From NCBI RefSeq assembly GCF_000732615.1, contig NZ_JPGL01000035.1, forward strand, positions 38,129 to 102,128: a DNA stretch of 64,000 bases, given 5' to 3'. The notes beneath the pieces were generated by a model, which made no database searches, had not been told where the DNA came from, and saw nothing but the letters and a program-made list of their open reading frames with translations. Source of the DNA: Burkholderia paludis (GTDB taxonomy: Bacteria; Pseudomonadota; Gammaproteobacteria; Burkholderiales; Burkholderiaceae). The translations under genes and the position numbers were made by a program. Below, one piece after another: positions 62,293 through 64,000 of this stretch (positions are counted from its first letter, which is position 1; each line of letters starts with the position of its first letter).

Positions 62293-62371
62293 GTCGTTTC
62301 GCGCTCTCGATGATTGAAGCGTCGTGAAGGCTGCAAGCGCTCGCGCGAGCGTGCCCTTGCAGCCGTTCCCG

Positions 62372-63316
62372 TCAGAGTTCGTCGACCAGTTCCGGCACGA
62401 GCGAGAACAGGTCGCCGACGAGGCCGTAGTCGGCCACGCCGAAGATCGGCGCTTCCGGATCCTTGTTGATCGCGACGATCACCTTCGAATCCTTCATGCC
62501 GGCCAGATGCTGGATCGCACCCGAGATGCCGACCGCGATGTACAGCTGCGGCGCGACGATCTTGCCGGTCTGGCCGACTTGATAGTCGTTCGGCACGTAG
62601 CCGGCGTCGACCGCCGCGCGCGATGCGCCGAGTGCCGCCGACAGCTTGTCGGCCAGCGGCTCCAGCACCTTCGTGTAGTTCTCGCCGCTGCCCAGGCCGC
62701 GGCCGCCCGACACGATGATGCTCGCGCTGGTCAGCTCCGGACGGTCCAGCTTCGTCACTTCACGGCTCACGAACTGCGACTTGCCTGCATCGGCCGCTGC
62801 GTCGATCTTCTCGACCGCCGCGCTGCCGCCTTCCGCCGCCACCGGATCGAAGCCCGTCGCGCGCACCGTGATCACCTTGATCGGGTCGCTCGACTGCACC
62901 GTCGCGATCGCGTTGCCCGCGTAGATCGGGCGCTCGAACGTGTCGGCACTGTCAACCGCCGTGATGTCCGAGATCTGCGCGACGTCCAGCTTAGCGGCGA
63001 TACGCGGCGCGATGTTCTTGCCGTAGGCCGTGGCCGGCGCGAGGATGTGCGAGTAATCCTTCGCGACGTTCAGCGCGGTCGCTTCGACGTTTTCCGCGAG
63101 GCCCGCTTCGAGCTGCGGCGCATCGGCCAGCAGTACTTTCGAAACGCCCGCGATCTTCGCTGCCGCGTCGGCCGCGCGTTGCGCGTCGTGGCCCGCGACC
63201 AGCACGTGAATGTCGCCGCCGACGAATTTGCCCACCTCGGCTGCCGCCGCCACCGTGTTCAACGTCGCAGCCTTGACCGACGCGTTGTCGTGTTCTGCAA
63301 TCACCAGTATCGTCAT
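62372..63316 (-). CDS. etfA: Electron transfer flavoprotein alpha subunit
   Basis: Encodes 314 residues: TILVIAEHDNASVKAATLNTVAAA at the start, and the FAD-binding C-terminal domain with VSGGRGLGSGENY, GASRAAVDAGYVPNDYQVGQTGKIVAPQLYIAVGISGAIQH. It accepts electrons from acyl-CoA dehydrogenases and passes them to ETF-ubiquinone oxidoreductase. It is paired with etfB, 16 bases upstream in the same direction, the normal order. Confidence 0.97.
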   Translation of the reverse strand: MTILVIAEHDNASVKAATLNTVAAAAEVGKFVGGDIHVLVAGHDAQRAADAAAKIAGVSKVLLADAPQLEAGLAENVEATALNVAKDYSHILAPATAYGKNIAPRIAAKLDVAQISDITAVDSADTFERPIYAGNAIATVQSSDPIKVITVRATGFDPVAAEGGSAAVEKIDAAADAGKSQFVSREVTKLDRPELTSASIIVSGGRGLGSGENYTKVLEPLADKLSAALGASRAAVDAGYVPNDYQVGQTGKIVAPQLYIAVGISGAIQHLAGMKDSKVIVAINKDPEAPIFGVADYGLVGDLFSLVPELVDEL

Positions 63317-63332
63317 TTCCTTGCGCTCCCTC

Positions 63333-64000
63333 TTACAGCACCTTGGCTTCGGTCTTCAGCTTCCCGACCAGCGTCTTCACGTCCGGCACCTTCACGCCGG
63401 CCGCGCGCTTCGGCGGCTCGACCACCTTCAGCGTCTTCAGACGCGGCGCGACATCCACGCCGAGGTCTTCCGGCTTCACGGTTTCCAGCGGCTTCTTCTT
63501 CGCCTTCATGATGTTCGGCAGCGTCACGTAGCGCGGCTCGTTCAGGCGCAGGTCGGTCGTGATGACCGCCGGCAGCGACAGCGACAGCGTTTCCGCCCCG
63601 CCGTCGACTTCGCGTGCGACCGTTGCGCGGCCGTCTGCGACCGTCACCTTCGACGCGAACGTCGCTTGCGGGAGACCGGACAGCGCGGCCAGCATCTGGC
63701 CCGTCTGGTTCGAATCGTCGTCGATCGCCTGCTTGCCGAGGATCACCAGTTGCGGCTGTTCCTTGTCGACCAGCGCCTTCAGGATCTTCGCGACGGCCAG
63801 CGGCTCGACGCCGTCGTTCGACTCGACCAGGATCGCGCGATCCGCGCCGATCGCCAGCGCCGTGCGCAGCGTTTCCTGCGCCTGCGCCACGCCGACCGAT
63901 ACCGCGATCACTTCGGTCGCGACGCCCGCTTCCTTCAGGCGCACCGCTTCTTCCACCGCGATTTCGTCGAACGGGTTCATCGACATCTTCACGTTCGCGA
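63333..64000 (-). CDS. etfB: Electron transfer flavoprotein beta subunit, 5' end outside
   Basis: The visible C-terminal 221 residues begin ANVKMSMNPFDEIAVEEAVRLKE, which is about 30 residues into the typical 249-residue protein; the start lies beyond the window end. The AMP-binding part (ILGKQAIDDDSNQTGQMLAALSGLPQATF) and the recognition segment (LRLNEPRYVTLPNIMKAKKKPLE) are intact. It forms the heterodimer with EtfA. Confidence 0.97.
   Translation of the reverse strand, partial: ANVKMSMNPFDEIAVEEAVRLKEAGVATEVIAVSVGVAQAQETLRTALAIGADRAILVESNDGVEPLAVAKILKALVDKEQPQLVILGKQAIDDDSNQTGQMLAALSGLPQATFASKVTVADGRATVAREVDGGAETLSLSLPAVITTDLRLNEPRYVTLPNIMKAKKKPLETVKPEDLGVDVAPRLKTLKVVEPPKRAAGVKVPDVKTLVGKLKTEAKVL

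Noticed and set aside
1..64000. CRISPR arrays, insertion sequences, tRNA and rRNA genes
   Set aside because: No regularly spaced repeats, transposase motifs, cloverleaf or rRNA sequence was seen on either strand while reading.

Overview
The window looks like a chromosomal segment of a Burkholderia-type betaproteobacterium. The evidence is high GC with strong G/C bias at third codon positions, long antisense open frames caused by that bias, a classical Burkholderia trimeric porin, two IclR regulators, and many acyl-CoA enzymes. No rRNA, tRNA, CRISPR array, insertion sequence or prophage was seen.

Layout. (1) 1-4.75 kb: the end of a cupin gene, then a lower-GC accessory stretch with small hypothetical genes (several overlapping or closely spaced on the minus strand) and a frameshifted SGNH hydrolase. 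(2) 4.75-7.9 kb: a two-component module around a hotdog thioesterase. The histidine kinase has a catalytic core like CqsS/LqsS/PhcS quorum-sensing kinases; the partner is a REC protein with an unusual output domain. (3) 8.8-9.6 kb: an FMN riboswitch in front of a type II (RibH2-like) lumazine synthase. (4) 10.87-13.04 kb: a promoter, a leader peptide with nine consecutive Thr codons, mutually exclusive antiterminator and terminator helices, a truncated threonyl-tRNA synthetase-like ORF and an MFS exporter. This is read as an attenuation-controlled response to threonyl-tRNA shortage or ThrRS inhibition, and it is the most unusual locus here. (5) 13.4-17.2 kb: an MFS permease and a Rieske oxygenase alpha subunit with a small partner gene.

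(6) 17.3-45.6 kb: a catabolic island. It has GMC oxidoreductase, aldehyde dehydrogenase and MBL hydrolase; a chemoreceptor; enoyl-CoA hydratase, LysR, CoA-transferase, acyl-CoA synthetase, thiolase, ketoacyl reductase, MaoC dehydratase and acyl-CoA dehydrogenase; pyruvate carboxylase; two tandem IclR regulators; nitroreductase; two paralogous alpha/beta hydrolases; TetR; and a porin. (7) 46.4-59.3 kb: SDR, three MmgE/PrpD-family genes, enoyl-CoA hydratase, SMP-30 lactonase, two aldehyde dehydrogenases, a zinc alcohol dehydrogenase and an MFS carrier, mostly one plus-strand operon ending in a strong terminator. (8) 59.4-62.3 kb: CitE-like lyase, class III CoA-transferase and MaoC-like hydratase, the set expected for itaconate, mesaconate or citramalate breakdown, followed by etfA and partial etfB.

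Two families of repeated non-coding motifs tie parts of the catabolic region together. One is TGTTCCGTACA, with eight copies in front of the GMC/ALDH/MBL operon, the beta-oxidation divergon, the IclR genes, both hydrolases and the porin; it probably is the operator of one of the IclR proteins. The other is CTAnCGTTnGnTAG, at the MFS/Rieske intergenic region and at the porin. The growth substrate is not identifiable from sequence alone. The logic is uptake through the porin and MFS carriers, oxidation of an alcohol to an acid, CoA activation and beta-oxidation with electrons passed to ETF.
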